DNA of 6,976 nucleotides from Bacillota bacterium (lineage in GTDB: Bacteria > Bacillota > Limnochordia > Darwinibacteriales > Darwinibacteriaceae): positions 1 to 6,976 of the forward strand of contig JAAZLB010000204.1 of the NCBI GenBank assembly GCA_012799535.1, read 5' to 3'. The notes under the pieces were generated by a model. That model saw only the letters and a list, made by a program, of their open reading frames with translations. It did not search any database and was not told where the DNA came from. Positions 1 to 6,913 of this stretch are shown here, in pieces. Each line of letters opens with the position of its first letter. The stretch's first letter is position 1. The translations under genes were made by a program, and so were the position numbers.

Positions 1-2298
1 TTAGATCCTAAATATGAAGCTGTTCAAATTGAGGTCTTCGGTGAAATGGCGGAGAAAGGCTATGTGTATAAGGCTCTCAAGCCAGTGTATTGGTGTGCAG
101 ATTGCCAGACCGCTTTAGCAGAGGCTGAAATTGAATATGCAGATCACCGTTCGCCAAGCATCTTCGTGCGTTTTCCTGTGAAAAACGGTCAGGGTGTTGT
201 AGCTGAAGAGGATACTTTTTTTGTGATTTGGACCACCACTCCGTGGACTATCCCTGCTAACTTGGGAGTGGCTCTTCATCCTTACTATGATTATGTTCTA
301 GTGCAAACGGAGCGAGGGAAACTAGTTTTAGCCAAAGAATTAGTGGAGAAGGTTTTGGAGGAACTGGGCCTAACAAATCAAGGTGTATTAGGTGAGTTTA
401 AAGGATCTCAGCTAGAAGGCATTGTATGCACCCATCCACTTATGAATCGAGATTCCCTTGTGATCTTAGGTGATCATGTCACTTTGGAAGCAGGTACTGG
501 CTGTGTGCATACGGCCCCCGGGCATGGACATGAAGACTATGTTGTAGGTCTACAGTACGATTTGGATATTCTTTCACCTGTAGACGCCCAAGGGCGGTTT
601 ACAGAGGAAGCAGGGGCATACGCGGGACTTACCCTAGATGAGGGTAATAAAGCGGTGGTAAAGGATTTGGAGGCTAGTGGAGATCTTTTGAAGATGGATT
701 TTGTAGATCACTCCTACCCCCATTGCTGGCGCTGTAAAGAACCGGTAATCTATCGTGCCACTGATCAATGGTTTGTTTCCATTGATGGATTTAGGGATGG
801 AATGCTTACAGCAATTAACGATGTTCAATGGATTCCTAGTTGGGGTATTGATCGCATTGGTGGCATGATTAAGGACCGAGGCGATTGGTGCATCTCCAGG
901 CAGAGAGTGTGGGGTGTACCTATTCCTGTCTTATATTGTGACTGTGGTGAAAATATTATTAGCCCAGAGACTATTCAACACATTGCGGAAGTATTTCGGA
1001 AGGAAGGCTCTAACGCCTGGTATAGTAAATCTTGTGAGGAACTGTTACCTCAAGGTTACAATTGTCCCACTTGTGGAGGCACCTCGTTTCGTAAAGAGAC
1101 AGATACCATGGATGTGTGGTTTGACTCTGGTGTTTCCCACAAAGCTGTTTTAACTAGTCGCCCGGATCTTTCTTGGCCAGCGGATCTGTATTTAGAGGGC
1201 AGTGACCAACATCGGGGTTGGTTCCAATCCTCCTTATCTACTTCTGTGGCTACAACTGGTGAAGCCCCTTATAAAGCGGTGCTTACCCATGGTATGGTTG
1301 TGGATGGGGAAGGGAAGAAAATGTCCAAATCTATCGGGAATATTGTGGCCCCTGAAGAGGTTTGGGAGAAATATGGTGCTGATGTACTTCGTCTTTGGGT
1401 ATCTTCTGCAGAATTTCGTGGTGATGTTCGGATTTCCGATGATATTCTCAAGCAGCTCTCGGAGGCTTATCGAAGAATTAGAAATACTGCACGTTTTATT
1501 TTAGGAAATCTTCACGATTTCGATCCTCAGGTGCATGCAGTACCCTATGGGGAAATGGAAGAGTTGGATCGTTGGGCCCTTATGAAGCTGGCGAGATTAA
1601 GTGATAGGATGCGTGGCGCTTACGAGAAATATGACTTCCACATTGCTTACCACACGGTGCACCAGTTCTGTTCAGTGGAGCTAGGCGGATTTTATTTAGA
1701 CGTACTAAAGGACCGTCTCTATTGCGATAGGGCTAATAGTCGAGAACGGCGCTCTGCTCAAACCGCTTTTTTAATCATCATTAAGGAGTTGGCTCAGCTG
1801 ATTGCTCCAATTCTGGTTTTCACCTCAGAAGAGATTTGGCAACACCTACCAGAATGGGCTAGACCAGAAAAGAGTGTTCATTTTAGCACTTGGCAAGCCC
1901 TACCAGAGGAGTATCGGGACCAAGAATTAGAAGTACGCTGGGATGAATTTTTGGAGATTCGCAGGGTGGTTTCAAAAGCTTTAGAAATAGCCCGGACAGA
2001 TAAAGTGATTGGCGCCGCGAACGAGGCGAAAGTGGTCATTTACGCTGATGAGGCAAAACAAGCGGTTCTCAAAGACTTTTCAGCGGACTTACGCTTACTG
2101 TTCATTGCATCCAGTGTAGAAGTTCGTCCCTTAAAAGAAGGGCAAGACGTACTCCATCAGGAGGAAGGAATCGCAGTTCATGTAGAACATGCTCCTGGTG
2201 AGAAATGTGAAAGATGCTGGAAATTCTTTGAAGAGATGAGTACGGATCCAGAGCATACCCAGATTTGCCAACGGTGTTTAGAAGCCATTCAAGGCTAA
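1..2298 (+). CDS. ileS: Isoleucyl-tRNA synthetase, 5'-truncated by the window edge
   Basis: This class I aminoacyl-tRNA synthetase charges tRNA-Ile with isoleucine in the cytoplasm. The frame is open from base 1, so the gene begins upstream. 765 residues are present of the roughly 925-930 usual for the family, and the N-terminal HIGH motif is missing. Numbering from the window edge: the CP1 editing domain shows TTTPWT (78-83) and GCVHTAPGHGHEDY (167-180). The catalytic core shows DWCISRQRVWG (295-305), WFDSG (373-377), GSDQH (400-404) and the KMSKS loop (440-444). A CDC/CPTC cysteine set (313, 315, 355, 358) suggests an extra metal site. The C-terminal zinc finger has two CxxC pairs (736/739 and 756/759), the bacterial IleS arrangement with a zinc tail. 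The ATG at 46 is internal, not the start. No frameshift is seen. A terminator follows 9 bases after the stop. Confidence 0.98.
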   Translation, partial: LDPKYEAVQIEVFGEMAEKGYVYKALKPVYWCADCQTALAEAEIEYADHRSPSIFVRFPVKNGQGVVAEEDTFFVIWTTTPWTIPANLGVALHPYYDYVLVQTERGKLVLAKELVEKVLEELGLTNQGVLGEFKGSQLEGIVCTHPLMNRDSLVILGDHVTLEAGTGCVHTAPGHGHEDYVVGLQYDLDILSPVDAQGRFTEEAGAYAGLTLDEGNKAVVKDLEASGDLLKMDFVDHSYPHCWRCKEPVIYRATDQWFVSIDGFRDGMLTAINDVQWIPSWGIDRIGGMIKDRGDWCISRQRVWGVPIPVLYCDCGENIISPETIQHIAEVFRKEGSNAWYSKSCEELLPQGYNCPTCGGTSFRKETDTMDVWFDSGVSHKAVLTSRPDLSWPADLYLEGSDQHRGWFQSSLSTSVATTGEAPYKAVLTHGMVVDGEGKKMSKSIGNIVAPEEVWEKYGADVLRLWVSSAEFRGDVRISDDILKQLSEAYRRIRNTARFILGNLHDFDPQVHAVPYGEMEELDRWALMKLARLSDRMRGAYEKYDFHIAYHTVHQFCSVELGGFYLDVLKDRLYCDRANSRERRSAQTAFLIIIKELAQLIAPILVFTSEEIWQHLPEWARPEKSVHFSTWQALPEEYRDQELEVRWDEFLEIRRVVSKALEIARTDKVIGAANEAKVVIYADEAKQAVLKDFSADLRLLFIASSVEVRPLKEGQDVLHQEEGIAVHVEHAPGEKCERCWKFFEEMSTDPEHTQICQRCLEAIQG

Positions 2299-2307
2299 AG
2301 AGAGTAG

Positions 2308-2346
2308 AAACCCCCAATCGTAGCGAATACGAGTGGGGGTTTTGCA
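2308..2346 (+). terminator. Rho-independent terminator after ileS
   Basis: A 15-bp stem with one A/G mismatch has arms at 2308-2322 and 2328-2342 and a 5-base loop (GCGAA). Five consecutive C-G pairs sit near its base. The right arm runs into a T stretch (2340-2343). It lies 9 bases after the ileS stop and should end the ileS transcript. Confidence 0.9.
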
Positions 2347-2370
2347 TACTCTAAGGGGGAGAAGGGACGG

Positions 2371-2685
2371 GTGAGCATGGGGGATAAGATTAACTTCGGC
2401 CTAATTCAGAATCTTATGGGTAAAATTGAAGAGTTAAACGAGTCCTTAGAAAAAGCTAGTATTGCGGAATACATAGAGCTTTATCGTAAACCTAGACGAC
2501 TCCTTTACCTCAATTTTTTAGCGGGGATAGTCCGAGGTTTTGGGATCGCCATAGGGTTTACTGTGGTGGGTGCCTTTTTTCTTTATGGGTTAGGAAGAAT
2601 CGCGGCCCTAAACTTACCGGTGGTGGGAGAGTTCATCGCAGAAATCACTCGTATTGTCCAAAACGAACTGGCCCGGAGGCCCTAG
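2371..2685 (+). CDS. Small single-span membrane protein, DUF5665-like
   Basis: A 104-residue protein of unknown function. It has a hydrophilic, charged N-terminus (1-46) with helix-like character (LMGKIEELNESLEKAS). A conserved-looking block EYIELYRKPRRLLYLNFLAG (33-52) leads into a hydrophobic membrane segment at about 48-77. A short amphipathic tail (EFIAEITRIVQNEL) ends the protein. From memory this matches the DUF5665 family of Firmicutes, which has no known function; that assignment needs a profile search. The start is GTG at 2371, placed 9-10 bases after AAGGGGGAG. The ATG at 2377 is an alternative served by AAGGGA at 2362. The gene lies just after the ileS terminator and 10 bases before the zinc-finger gene, so the two are probably co-transcribed. 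Confidence 0.85.
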   Translation: MSMGDKINFGLIQNLMGKIEELNESLEKASIAEYIELYRKPRRLLYLNFLAGIVRGFGIAIGFTVVGAFFLYGLGRIAALNLPVVGEFIAEITRIVQNELARRP

Positions 2686-2690
2686 GAGGT
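2684..2690 (+). promoter_or_regulatory. Shine-Dalgarno of the zinc-finger gene, overlapping the upstream stop
   Basis: AGGAGGT sits 5 bases before the ATG at 2696 and overlaps the TAG stop (2683-2685) of the preceding gene. This fixes the start at 2696 rather than at the in-frame TTG at 2654. It also suggests that translation of the two genes is coupled. Confidence 0.9.
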
Positions 2691-2695
2691 TAATA

Positions 2696-3211
2696 ATGAA
2701 GCAGGAACTACTAGAGCAATTTAGTGCGATGTTAGAAGCAGAAAAAATGGAACTACTAGAGGTGGAGGCAAGCCTTATGGGGGTGGGAGGTTTAGGCCAA
2801 CCTATGGATGTGACAGCAACAGAGCTTTCCGCTTACGATAACCATCCCGGGGATTACGCTTCTCAAATGTATGAGCGTAGTAAGGATTTTGGTCTTTTAC
2901 AAGTCACTAAAGAATATCTGGGAGAAATTGCAGAGGCCCAAAGGGCAATTCAAGAGGGAACCTATGGTTATTGTCGCAACTGCGGGCACCCTATCCCAGA
3001 GGAGCGTCTTTTAGCGATACCTCGCACTCTATTTTGTGTTAGTTGCAAGAAAGAGCAGGAAGATCGTGATGTACATGATCGTCCAGTGGAAGAGAAAGTC
3101 ATGTACCCACCTTTTCAAGCGCCCTCTGGTCTTCGACCCGCGAGGGAGGATGCCTGGAAGGATGTGGCTCGCTATGGAACCTCTACCTATGTTGAGAAAG
3201 ACCAAAAGTAG
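2696..3211 (+). CDS. TraR/DksA-type zinc-finger protein, YteA family
   Basis: A 171-residue protein of the DksA/TraR C4 zinc-finger superfamily, YteA type. The N-terminal half (1-80) is mostly helical, like the DksA coiled coil, and contains the family block ELSAYDNHPGDYASQMYER (43-61). The zinc finger has CxxC at 93/96 and CxxC at 114/117, separated by 17 residues. The C-terminus ends with the typical WKDVARYGTS (154-163). DksA relatives bind RNA polymerase through the secondary channel; YteA-type proteins are found in spore formers and are annotated as regulatory or sporulation-associated, with no firm target. Direct RNA polymerase binding here is inference. It occupies the position of B. 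subtilis ylyA, between ileS and lspA, and that gene encodes a DksA-like protein too. The start is set by AGGAGG 6 bases upstream. Confidence 0.93.
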   Translation: MKQELLEQFSAMLEAEKMELLEVEASLMGVGGLGQPMDVTATELSAYDNHPGDYASQMYERSKDFGLLQVTKEYLGEIAEAQRAIQEGTYGYCRNCGHPIPEERLLAIPRTLFCVSCKKEQEDRDVHDRPVEEKVMYPPFQAPSGLRPAREDAWKDVARYGTSTYVEKDQK

Positions 3212-3267
3212 CAGGGAAATTCCATCCAACGCAGAATTTAGGGAGAGATAGATTGTAGGAAGGAGCC

Positions 3268-3720
3268 ATGCTGTTGAACTATGCGCTTGTAGCTGGCTTG
3301 ATCTTAATTTGTGATCGCTTGTCCAAATTTTTAGTAATGACTAGGATGGTGGAAGGGGAGAGTATTACATTGATCCCTTCCTTTTTGTACTTAACCTATG
3401 TCCGTAACCAGGGAGCAGCCTTTGGATTTTTCCAAGGTCAGGTGATTTTCCTGTCTGCTGTGGCGGTATTATGTCTCTTGTTCATCTTAACCCAATGGAG
3501 AAAAATTATGGCTAAAGGGCTCTTGGTCCGTTGGGGTGTTGTAATCAGTTTAGTTGGGGCCATAGGCAATCTAATTGATCGAGTACGTTTTGGTGCGGTG
3601 ATTGATTTTATTGATGTACTCGTCTTTCCCCCTATTTTTAACATAGCTGATGTGGCCATTGTTCTAGGAGTAGGGCTTCTTTTTTGGGAGGTTTTGATCA
3701 ATGACCGCAAGGCCAGCTAA
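3268..3720 (+). CDS. lspA: Lipoprotein signal peptidase (signal peptidase II)
   Basis: This integral membrane aspartyl protease removes the signal peptide of prolipoproteins after diacylglyceryl modification of the lipobox cysteine. Length (150 residues) is normal. Four membrane segments are visible, at about 4-22, 57-76, 84-102 and 122-143. The family motifs are D16 near the end of the first span, RNQGAAFG (46-53), VGAIGNLIDR (96-105) with catalytic D104, VIDFID (111-116) and FNIAD (124-128) with catalytic D128. The catalytic pair corresponds to D102 and D129 of B. subtilis LspA. AGGAAGGAG (3257-3265) precedes the ATG, but the last purines are only 2 bases away. An in-frame TTG at 3274 has better spacing and cannot be excluded, changing the protein by only two residues. 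The 3' end overlaps the next gene by 20 bases. Confidence 0.97.
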   Translation: MLLNYALVAGLILICDRLSKFLVMTRMVEGESITLIPSFLYLTYVRNQGAAFGFFQGQVIFLSAVAVLCLLFILTQWRKIMAKGLLVRWGVVISLVGAIGNLIDRVRFGAVIDFIDVLVFPPIFNIADVAIVLGVGLLFWEVLINDRKAS

Positions 3721-4618
3721 AAACCTCAATTTTATAGTGGACCAGGGGGCCAATCAGCGTTTGGATCTTTGGCTTAGCGAACGTGTGGACTTAAGCCGGT
3801 CCCAACTTAAAAAACTCATTGACGAAGGAAATATCTTAATTAATGGAGTAACCACGAAAAGTGGTCATCGGATCCAAGTGGGGGATGAAATCACGGTTAC
3901 AATTCCCCAAAAACAGACTCCTTCTTTGCAACCTGAGTCTATTCCCTTAGAAATAATCTACGAAGACGATTGGTTAGCGGTAATTAACAAACCTAAGGAT
4001 TTAGTGGTACACCCGGGAGCTGGTAATTGGGAAGGCACTTTGGTAAACGCTTTATTATTCCATATGGAAAGTCTAAGTGGAGGCGATGAGTTACGACCTG
4101 GAATTGTCCATCGCTTGGACAAGGATACCAGTGGATTAATGATGATCGCCAAAACTGAAGCAAGCTATACTTTTTTGACTCAACAACTGAGGGAGCGGGC
4201 AGTGAAAAGGGAATATTTTGCCTTAGTCCACGGTGTGCTTGCAGAAGAGGAGGGCATTATTGACCGTCCCCTTGGTCGCCATCCTAAGGATCGCAAGCGG
4301 ATGACGATTGTGGAAACGGGGCGCGAGGCTCAAACTAGGTATCAGGTTCTAGAACGCTTCAAAAAGCATTCGTTAGTGTCTTGCCATCTAGTAACCGGTC
4401 GGACCCACCAGATTCGAGTGCATTTAGCTAGCTTACATCATCCTATTGTGGGAGATCCTGTGTATGGGTTTAAAACGAATAATCTTGGAGCCTGTAGCCA
4501 GGTTCTACAAGCGGTTTATTTAGGTTTTCAGCACCCTCAAGGGGAATACTTAGAGTTTAGGCTCGAGCCAGACCCTTGGTTTCATAAAATTATCCAGAAA
4601 GCTCGCTTCTTGAATTGA
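3701..4618 (+). CDS. rluD: RluA/RluD-family 23S rRNA pseudouridine synthase (YlyB type)
   Basis: This enzyme isomerises uridine to pseudouridine in RNA. The closest named relatives are RluD, which acts on helix 69 of 23S rRNA in E. coli, and B. subtilis YlyB, which sits in the same place. The exact target here is not shown by sequence. The 305-residue length is normal for the family. An S4 RNA-binding domain covers about 18-80 (RLDLWLSERVDLSRSQLKKL). The catalytic domain shows VVHPGAGNWEGTLVNAL (102-118), HRLDKDTSG (137-145) with catalytic D140, GRTHQIRVH (233-241) and GDPVYG (251-256). It overlaps lspA by 20 bases and has GGGAGG (3686-3691) 9 bases before its ATG, inside lspA, so the two are transcribed together. 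The TGA stop lies inside the -35 box of the pyr promoter. The symbol is by family; ylyB would be equally apt. Confidence 0.95.
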   Translation: MTARPAKNLNFIVDQGANQRLDLWLSERVDLSRSQLKKLIDEGNILINGVTTKSGHRIQVGDEITVTIPQKQTPSLQPESIPLEIIYEDDWLAVINKPKDLVVHPGAGNWEGTLVNALLFHMESLSGGDELRPGIVHRLDKDTSGLMMIAKTEASYTFLTQQLRERAVKREYFALVHGVLAEEEGIIDRPLGRHPKDRKRMTIVETGREAQTRYQVLERFKKHSLVSCHLVTGRTHQIRVHLASLHHPIVGDPVYGFKTNNLGACSQVLQAVYLGFQHPQGEYLEFRLEPDPWFHKIIQKARFLN

Positions 4619-4643
4619 CAAGCTCTGGTATTTGGTGTAATCT
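4615..4643 (+). promoter_or_regulatory. Candidate sigma-A promoter of the pyr operon
   Basis: A perfect TTGACA (4615-4620) is followed by 17 bases and TAATCT (4638-4643), a weak -10 box. TACAAT (4643-4648) is closer to consensus, but its 22-base spacing is too long. Transcription would start near 4650, about 10 bases before the PyrR-binding hairpin. The -35 box overlaps the rluD stop codon. Confidence 0.6.
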
Positions 4644-4659
4644 ACAATCAGAATAAAGG

Positions 4660-4692
4660 TCCTTTAAGTTAGCACAGAGAGGCTGGCAAGGA
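4660..4692 (+). promoter_or_regulatory. PyrR-binding hairpin (anti-antiterminator) in the pyr leader
   Basis: The RNA element that UMP-bound PyrR stabilises. The lower stem pairs TCCTT (4660-4664) with AAGGA (4688-4692). The upper part carries the hallmark AGAGAGGCT (4676-4684), matching most of the PyrR consensus ARUCCNGNGAGGYU. The bases where the consensus has UC read CA here (4673-4674), which moves the bulged base by one. The position between promoter and terminator matches the first pyr attenuator of Bacillus. Confidence 0.88.
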
Positions 4693-4725
4693 ACGGCGAT
4701 TGATGTTCGTATGCTTCTTGCCCGC
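4682..4725 (+). promoter_or_regulatory. Predicted pyr antiterminator
   Basis: GGCAAGGA (4685-4692) pairs with TTCTTGCC (4715-4722), one pair being G·U. Extra pairs occur on both sides (4682-4683 with 4724-4725, and 4694 with 4713). The 5' strand is the 3' side of the PyrR-binding hairpin and the 3' strand is the left arm of the terminator. The folds are therefore mutually exclusive, as in a PyrR attenuator. Without UMP this fold allows read-through. Confidence 0.75.
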
Positions 4726-4752
4726 GATCTGCGCGAGGAAGAAGCATTTTTT
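4711..4752 (+). terminator. PyrR-controlled attenuator terminator
   Basis: The arms 4711-4726 and 4732-4747 pair over 9 bp (ATGCTTCTT / AAGAAGCAT), then across a small internal loop and a CGCG/CGCG top. The loop is ATCTG and six T follow (4747-4752). It lies 21 bases before the pyrR start and would cut transcription of the whole operon when PyrR-UMP holds the upstream hairpin. Confidence 0.88.
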
Positions 4753-4758
4753 ATTGGA

Positions 4759-4767
4759 AAGGGGGTG
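4759..4767 (+). promoter_or_regulatory. Shine-Dalgarno of pyrR that points to the ATT start
   Basis: AAGGGGGTG differs from the ideal AAGGAGGTG at one base, and that base still pairs with the anti-SD as G·U. The GGGGG core ends at 4765, 8 bases before ATT 4774. It is only 1 base before GTG 4767, which argues against that out-of-frame start. Confidence 0.75.
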
Positions 4768-4773
4768 TGCTGA

Positions 4774-5315
<542 letters not shown>

Positions 5316-5316
<1 letters not shown>

Positions 5317-5348
5317 CCTTTAATTGGGTCCTGTGAGACCCCGAAGGA
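5316..5348 (+). promoter_or_regulatory. Second PyrR-binding-like hairpin, overlapping the permease Shine-Dalgarno
   Basis: This stretch aligns without gaps to the leader hairpin at 4660-4692, with 20 of 33 bases identical, including CCTTTAA at the left and AAGGA at the right. The lower stem pairs CCTT (5317-5320) with AAGG (5344-5347). The upper stem GGGTC/GACCC (5326-5330 / 5337-5341) closes a loop carrying the conserved GNGAG (GTGAG, 5333-5337). There is no T run, so it is not a terminator. AAGGAGG (5344-5350) is the permease's ribosome site. PyrR binding should hide it. Confidence 0.65.
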
Positions 5349-5357
5349 GGAACATTA

Positions 5358-6605
5358 ATGAATTCAACTATTGATAAGCACAACAAGTTAGGTGTAGGAC
5401 AGAATATAGCCCTAGGTTTTCAACATCTTTTTGCCATGTTTGGAGCAACAGTCTTAGTACCAATCTTGACTGGTCTAGACCCAGCGGTGGCCCTTTTCAC
5501 CTCTGGTACCGGTACCTTGTTATTCATGCTGATTACTAAGGGAAAGGTTCCCGCCTATCTTGGCTCTTCTTTCGCTTTTATCGCACCGATCATCAGTGTC
5601 TCTAGCCTGTGGGGTATCCAATACGCCCTTGGTGGGGCTGTAGCTGTTGGATTGCTCTACATTCTGATCGCCTTCATTGTTTCCAAAATAGGTTTAGATT
5701 GGATTGATAAAGTTTTACCTTCCGTTGTAATTGGTTCTGTGATCATGGTAATCGGTTTAGGTTTAGCTTCTACGGCGGTGGAGATGGCGGGATTTACCAG
5801 TGGTGGTTCGTTGGCAAATGCGGATGTGCGTATTGCCTTATTTACCCTCATCGTCACAGTAATTGGTACTATGTTCTTTAAAGGTTTTTTTGCGGTAGTC
5901 CCCATTTTGATTGGAATTATTGCTGGGTATATTTTCGCTATCACTCAAGGAGCAGTAGATTTTACCCCAGTAAAAGAAGCTGCCTGGATTGGTTTGCCCC
6001 AATTTGTGTTTCCGAAATTTAGTGCTGCAGCGATTGCCATGATGCTCCCTGTCGCCTTGGTTTCTATTACAGAACACTTAGGTGATATAATGGTGTTAAG
6101 TAGGGTGACTGGCAATGACTTCTATCGCTCACCTGGTTTACATCGCACACTTCTAGGCGATGGTTTAGCCACTGCTTGGGCTGGCCTTTGGGGTGGACCA
6201 CCTAATACCACTTATGGGGAAAATATTGGTGTAATGGCTATTACTCAAGTTTTCAATGTTTCTGTGATTCGCTCCGCCGCCATTATCGCGGTTATCCTAT
6301 CCTTTGTACAAAAAATGGGAGCGCTCATCTCTACTATCCCCGCTCCAGTTATGGGGGGCGTTTCTATCGTTTTATTCGGGGTAATCGCCGCATCTGGAAT
6401 TAGAACCTTGGTGGAAAGTGGAATCGACTATGGTGACAAACGTAACCTAGTTATTTCTTCCGTGATTTTGGTTCTTGGTATTGGGGGCGCTGAACTCGGT
6501 TTTGGACCGGTTAAACTTCATGGTATGGCCTTAGCAACTGTAGCTGGTATTATTCTTAATCTTGTTTTACCGCAGAATGGAAAAGACGCTGCTAAGAAAT
6601 CATAA
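5358..6605 (+). CDS. uraA: Uracil permease, NCS2 nucleobase:cation symporter family
   Basis: This membrane transporter imports uracil with protons, feeding the salvage route to UMP. It equals pyrP of B. subtilis and uraA of E. coli. Length (415 residues) is typical, and about 12-14 hydrophobic segments run from 26 to 405. Family signatures are FQHLFAMFGATVLVP (21-35), YLGSSFAFIAP (67-77), SITEHLGDI (236-244) and the NCS2 motif NTTYGENIGVMAIT (283-296). E239 and E288 match the uracil-binding E241 and E290 of E. coli UraA. The ATG is preceded by AAGGAGG (5344-5350) at 7 bases. The gene is 41 bases after pyrR, with no promoter or terminator between, so both are on one transcript. The gap instead holds a PyrR-site-like hairpin over the ribosome site. 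The tail is lysine-rich and cytoplasmic. Confidence 0.96.
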   Translation: MNSTIDKHNKLGVGQNIALGFQHLFAMFGATVLVPILTGLDPAVALFTSGTGTLLFMLITKGKVPAYLGSSFAFIAPIISVSSLWGIQYALGGAVAVGLLYILIAFIVSKIGLDWIDKVLPSVVIGSVIMVIGLGLASTAVEMAGFTSGGSLANADVRIALFTLIVTVIGTMFFKGFFAVVPILIGIIAGYIFAITQGAVDFTPVKEAAWIGLPQFVFPKFSAAAIAMMLPVALVSITEHLGDIMVLSRVTGNDFYRSPGLHRTLLGDGLATAWAGLWGGPPNTTYGENIGVMAITQVFNVSVIRSAAIIAVILSFVQKMGALISTIPAPVMGGVSIVLFGVIAASGIRTLVESGIDYGDKRNLVISSVILVLGIGGAELGFGPVKLHGMALATVAGIILNLVLPQNGKDAAKKS

Positions 6606-6611
6606 AAGACG

Positions 6612-6637
6612 AGAGGAGCCTATTGGCTCCTCTTATT
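6612..6637 (+). terminator. Hairpin terminator after the uracil permease gene
   Basis: AGAGGAGCC (6612-6620) pairs perfectly with GGCTCCTCT (6625-6633) around the loop TATT. A short, interrupted T tract (TTATT, 6633-6637) follows. It starts 6 bases after the permease stop. On the minus strand the same stem is followed by TCGTCTTTT, so it may stop transcription from both sides. Confidence 0.75.
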
Positions 6638-6638
6638 C

Positions 6639-6788
6639 ACGTAAACTAGGTAAAACGATAATTTGAGAAACTGTTCAATGCGTCAGAAAACCCTAGCACA
6701 GCTGATGTGTGTTCGTTGTTGGTTCACCATAGAGACAAATGGGTGACCTTTTATCCCAAATTATCAAGCGTTTTACCGAGGCCTACGT
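6639..6788. repeat. Long interrupted inverted repeat in non-coding DNA
   Basis: GGTAAAACG-ATAATTTG (6649-6665) is the reverse complement of 6757-6777, except for four extra bases (6766-6769 or equivalent) in the right copy. An outer pair ACGTA/TACGT (6639-6643 / 6784-6788) extends it, with CT/AG between. Inside, GGTTCACC (6721-6728) pairs with GGTGACC (6742-6748) with one bulged base. 17 matched bases within a few hundred are unlikely by chance. It could be a folded RNA, a cruciform, or the ends of a small non-autonomous element. No target-site duplication was seen. Confidence 0.6.
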
Positions 6789-6864
6789 TTTGAGTGATGT
6801 CCCTACGGTCTACATTGCACAGTTGGTTCCACCCTCAATTGTAGTTTTAGCAATGGGATTCTAA

Positions 6865-6894
6865 ATTATACCTTTCTAGAAAAAAAGCTTAAAA
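6865..6894 (-). promoter_or_regulatory. Possible minus-strand promoter
   Basis: On the minus strand a perfect TATAAT occupies 6870-6865. About 17 bases upstream lies only a weak -35 (TTTAAG, 6893-6888). A transcript from here would run leftward through the inverted repeat to the hairpin at 6633-6612, about 245 bases. The -10 alone is suggestive and the region is AT-rich, so chance is possible. Confidence 0.25.
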
Positions 6895-6913
6895 ATACCT
6901 AGGAGTAGGATTA

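Larger units (their letters stand above)
6638..6913. other. Non-coding stretch after the pyr transcript
   Basis: No recognisable gene lies between the permease terminator and 6913. The longest plus-strand frame here from an ATG is 6739-6864 (41 codons, MGDLLSQIIKRFTEAYV...), which has no good ribosome site and no resemblance I recognise. Minus-strand frames are broken by stops. What the stretch does hold is the inverted repeat at 6639-6788 and a crossing complementarity (6669-6680 with 6813-6824). There is no pyrB, the usual next gene of a pyr operon, and no third PyrR site. Confidence 0.6.

Noticed and set aside
2654..2695. Upstream TTG start extending the zinc-finger protein by 14 residues
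   Set aside because: The extension lies within the previous gene, lacks a ribosome site, and the ATG at 2696 has an ideal AGGAGG.
6611..6633. CGAGAGG within the permease 3' hairpin as a third PyrR site
   Set aside because: Only the NGNGAGG part matches; the flanking CC and YU are absent and the sequence is fully used by the terminator stem.
6825..6835. AGGGTGGAACC on the minus strand, resembling the T-box antiterminator core AGGGUGGNACCGCG
   Set aside because: The match stops before the GCG, no terminator follows on that strand, and the upstream ~140 bases show no Stem I. Likely coincidence.
6739..6864. 41-codon plus-strand ORF in the region after the permease
   Set aside because: No convincing ribosome site, no recognisable similarity, and it overlaps the right arm of the inverted repeat; kept only as a remark.
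6839..6867. TTGTAG-17-TAAATT as a plus-strand promoter for a gene starting at 6914
   Set aside because: Each box matches consensus at only three to four positions in an AT-rich stretch; too weak to list as a feature.
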